Assembly: GCF_010882175.1 (NCBI RefSeq)
Contig: NZ_WKLH01000001.1
Span: 62,001 to 126,000, forward strand
Reading direction: 5' to 3'
Length of the DNA: 64,000 nucleotides
DNA from: Mangrovibacterium lignilyticum
GTDB taxonomy: Bacteria; Bacteroidota; Bacteroidia; Bacteroidales; Prolixibacteraceae
In this document: piece by piece, positions 61,911 to 64,000 of the stretch
Layout: every line of letters starts with the position of its first letter
Position numbering within the stretch: the stretch's first letter is position 1
Notes under the pieces: generated by a model
The model's database searches: none
What the model was told of the DNA's origin: nothing
What the model saw: the letters and a program-made list of their open reading frames with translations, nothing else
Program-made: the position numbers and the translations under genes

Positions 61911-62042
61911 CTAGGCTAATTCATACTGTATTTCCCGATAACGACCTACATTGTCGTAAAAAACTAAATTTTCAAAAGCAAGCCGACTCATTTCAGACTT
62001 TTCACCTGTTTCCTGATCCATTACAATTACTCTTTCTTCCAT
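61911..62042 (-). CDS. Small ORF, 43 aa, hypothetical
   Basis: Begins with ATG at 62042 and stops with TAG at 61911. It would encode an acidic, soluble 43-residue peptide starting MEERVIVMDQETGEKSEMSR and ending RYREIQYELA. The composition is clearly protein-like (charged helix, few rare residues) and a purine-rich GGAAAGGATAAGAAG sits directly before the ATG. It lies between the GH2 and GH43 genes on their strand. No homology is recognised. Confidence 0.5.
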   Translation of the reverse strand: MEERVIVMDQETGEKSEMSRLAFENLVFYDNVGRYREIQYELA

Positions 62043-62256
62043 CTTCTTATCCTTTCCTTATTTATCCGTTAAAATTTCATCCCAAAAGATTCTTGTTAGA
62101 CCTTTGTCAATAAATATCATAGAGGAAGTATGTGTTTCCATTTTATTTAATCAGCCACATACACCTAATCTATTTCACCTTTTATCAGCGAATTACATTG
62201 ACCAACCAAATAACAAGATCACTTTCAGAACCTTGCCATTTGCCTCTTATTTACTT
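62043..62256. other. Gap between the GH2 gene and the small ORF
   Basis: AT-rich, no ORF, repeat or terminator-like hairpin that I can support; presumably contains the promoter of the small ORF and GH43 gene. Confidence 0.4.
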
Positions 62257-64000
62257 TTATTTGACTTCAAATTTCGTTTCCACCGGTTCTAACCAGGCGG
62301 CTGAAAATTTCACGTTGACTTCACCCGATTTTTCTCCGGCACGAATATAGGCAATTAAGCGCCCGTGAAATACCCGTTGTTTGTTGTCGGTATAGTCACC
62401 CATATCTTCGTTATTACTGGCCTCTAAACCTAGCAATTTGGCATTACCCAGAATCTGGCAGGTAATATCTTCGTCCGACAACATCACCGGCACACCATTC
62501 TCGTCAACAACCTGGATCGCAATCTGCGCAACACCATTTTTAGCAACCGACGTTTCTTCCTCAATCAATTTGATGGCATACGGACGACCTGAAGATTCAA
62601 TTGTATTGCTGCTCACTTGTTTGCCGTCGGCATCCATTCCAACAACTTCGAGCTTACCATCCCGGTAAGGAATGTCCCAGTAGATGATCCCTGTCTGGTC
62701 GTCGTAAGGCTTTTTCTCGCCTACCACTTTGCCATTCAGCAGCAATTCAGCCTGTGCTGCATTCGTATAGCAAACCACACGAATCAATTCCCCTTCCTGA
62801 TAGTTCCAGACTGGCCAGGCATCCATCGAAGGTACTTTCTCTTCGTAATCTCCACTGGCATTTTCAGCATCCAGTTGCGACCAAACATCTTTCATCTGGC
62901 TTTTGCTACCGTGGCCGGGTGTTGAGTAGGTTCCCAGGTAAGCCATTGGCTTGTCCGACCACAGAGACTGACGGTAGTAACCTCGCGGTTTAATGAAGCC
63001 GCCAAAATCGAGTAGACCGGAATAAAAACCGCGCGAAGGCCAACTACCGGATTCCCCCAAGTAGTCAATACCTGTCCACAAAAACTGTCCGAAAACAAAA
63101 TCACGCGATGTCACGGCTTTCCATGCGGCAAAGTCATGACGGTTCTCGCTGCCGAAAAGAACCCGGGTAGGATATTCGGCGTGGTCGTGATCGTACAAAC
63201 TTTCGGTATAGTTATAACCGGTAACGTCCAATGCAAAAGGATAACCGGTTTGGTTTGACATGGCCACACCGGCTAAACCTGCTGTAGTTGGGCGCGATTG
63301 GTCGTATTGTTTCACCACCTTAACCAAGCGCTCTGCAATCTCACCAAGCTGTTTGGCATCGGGCGCTTCTTTTTTGTACCCACCGAAAATAGGTTGCGTA
63401 AAGCCGGTTTCTGCTCCGCCAGCCAATACCGGGTGTGAATACGGATCGTTCGGGTAATCTACTTCGTTACCAATACTCCAGGCAAAAATAGAAAGATGGT
63501 TGCGATCACGCTTCACCTGGTCTGCCAAGTCCCGTTCTCCCCATTCGTCAAAAAAGTCGAACGTTCCCTGGAAACCCGGTGTCCCAACATTCCAGCCTTG
63601 TAACCACTTGCGTTTTGGGTATTCCCACTCATCAAACGCTTCATCTAAAACAAGCAAACCAAGCTCGTCGCACAAATCATATAAATCCGAAGCTTGCGGA
63701 TTATGACTCGTACGAATGGCGTTCACGCCAACTTCTTTCAATGTCAATAGTCTTCTCTTCCACACTTCGCGAGGTACGGCCGATCCCAACACGCCTCCAT
63801 CGTGATGCAAACAAACACCTTTCACTTTTATCGACTCACCATTGAGTGCAAAACCTTTATTCGGATCGAATGTGAAATGGCGAAAACCAGTTGTTGTTGT
63901 CGCTTCGTCAATTAAATCGCCTCCACGGTAAACGGAAGTTTTCAGTGAATATAAATTCGGAGTCTCAAGCGACCAAAGTTCCGGATTAGTCACTTTAAGT
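62257..64000 (-). CDS. Glycoside hydrolase family 2 (beta-galactosidase type), C-terminal part
   Basis: The gene runs off the right edge; 580 codons are present, reading in frame to the last bases. It starts within the sandwich domain (PELWSLETPNLYSLKTSVYRGGDLIDE), followed by FRHFTFDPNKGFALNGESIKVKGVCLHHDGGVLG, VNAIRTSHNPQASDLYDLCDELGLLVLDEAFDEWE, the acid/base Glu in HLSIFAWSIGNEVDYP and the nucleophile Glu in RVLFGSENRHDFAAWK. C-terminal Big/DUF4982-type modules follow (YNQEGELIRVVCYTNAAQAELLLNGK). It would cleave beta-linked galactose or related sugars; linkage to GH95 and GH43 suggests a branched plant or algal glycan. Confidence 0.93.
   Translation of the reverse strand, partial: LKVTNPELWSLETPNLYSLKTSVYRGGDLIDEATTTTGFRHFTFDPNKGFALNGESIKVKGVCLHHDGGVLGSAVPREVWKRRLLTLKEVGVNAIRTSHNPQASDLYDLCDELGLLVLDEAFDEWEYPKRKWLQGWNVGTPGFQGTFDFFDEWGERDLADQVKRDRNHLSIFAWSIGNEVDYPNDPYSHPVLAGGAETGFTQPIFGGYKKEAPDAKQLGEIAERLVKVVKQYDQSRPTTAGLAGVAMSNQTGYPFALDVTGYNYTESLYDHDHAEYPTRVLFGSENRHDFAAWKAVTSRDFVFGQFLWTGIDYLGESGSWPSRGFYSGLLDFGGFIKPRGYYRQSLWSDKPMAYLGTYSTPGHGSKSQMKDVWSQLDAENASGDYEEKVPSMDAWPVWNYQEGELIRVVCYTNAAQAELLLNGKVVGEKKPYDDQTGIIYWDIPYRDGKLEVVGMDADGKQVSSNTIESSGRPYAIKLIEEETSVAKNGVAQIAIQVVDENGVPVMLSDEDITCQILGNAKLLGLEASNNEDMGDYTDNKQRVFHGRLIAYIRAGEKSGEVNVKFSAAWLEPVETKFEVK

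Overview
The window is chromosomal DNA from a Bacteroidota bacterium, most likely of the Bacteroidales/Marinilabiliales type (genus not determinable here). The reasons are the lack of strong Shine-Dalgarno sites, several -7 boxes of the TAnnTTTG type, Bacteroidota-specific families (DUF4835, DUF6089, DUF4954, the divergent RNA polymerase omega-like protein, REC/PPDK-N proteins) and the order pdxJ / CBS / nadK / DUF6089 / uppS / bamA / ompH / ompH / murI. Metabolism looks anaerobic or fermentative: a single-chain pyruvate:ferredoxin oxidoreductase and a two-subunit 2-oxoacid:ferredoxin oxidoreductase. Glycan-degrading genes sit at the right end.

Layout. 1-8.2 kb: 5' part of proS, a Tyr/Trp/Gly- and Ser-rich lipoprotein, an OmpP1/FadL-like porin, an overlapping methyltransferase/DUF4954/nagB unit, and an orphan Nif11-like small protein. 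8.3-14.2 kb: a degenerate 21-bp tandem repeat, nifJ-type PFOR, an AAA/DUF4143 ATPase and a gene-poor gap. 14.2-20.2 kb: a sulfite-reduction operon read leftward (DUF2061, cysJ, cysI, hemD, then an epimerase-like gene). In front of it is a previously unlabelled transcription attenuator: an 18-codon leader peptide with five Met and four Cys codons, an 11-nt antiterminator segment and an intrinsic terminator. 20.3-34.3 kb: chorismate mutase-like protein plus HMGL-type aldolase, DUF4197, a lone response regulator, DUF368, aroE, a NifX-like protein, a REC-REC-PPDK-N protein, korAB, a gamma carbonic anhydrase and a nucleotidyltransferase. 34.4-43.9 kb: the envelope/cofactor block from murI to pdxJ and an alpha/beta hydrolase.

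44-47.7 kb is a small glycosylation island (GT-C membrane glycosyltransferase plus a methyltransferase-GT2 fusion). It is bracketed by intact recN on one side and a decayed copy of the recN 3' end on the other, in the same orientation. That is the footprint expected when DNA inserts at recN and re-supplies its 3' end. 47.7-55.2 kb: recN, DUF4835, coaBC, omega-like protein, bamD, an alpha-oxoamine synthase (serine palmitoyltransferase-like) and trxB. 55.4-56.6 kb: tRNA-Pro(GGG) followed by AT-rich DNA that looks like residue of an integrated element. 56.6-64 kb: a carbohydrate-degradation cluster on the minus strand (GH95, DUF1593, GH43, an unlisted 43-codon ORF, and a GH2 gene cut by the window edge), with a fragment of a second DUF1593 copy.

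The best candidate for an undescribed system is the Cys/Met leader-peptide attenuator at 19877-20002. Its parts (codon run, mutually exclusive hairpins, U-tract, and the downstream sulfite reductase genes that would respond to it) can all be read from the sequence, but it has not been tested. Protein family names rest on recognition of motifs from memory, not on searches.
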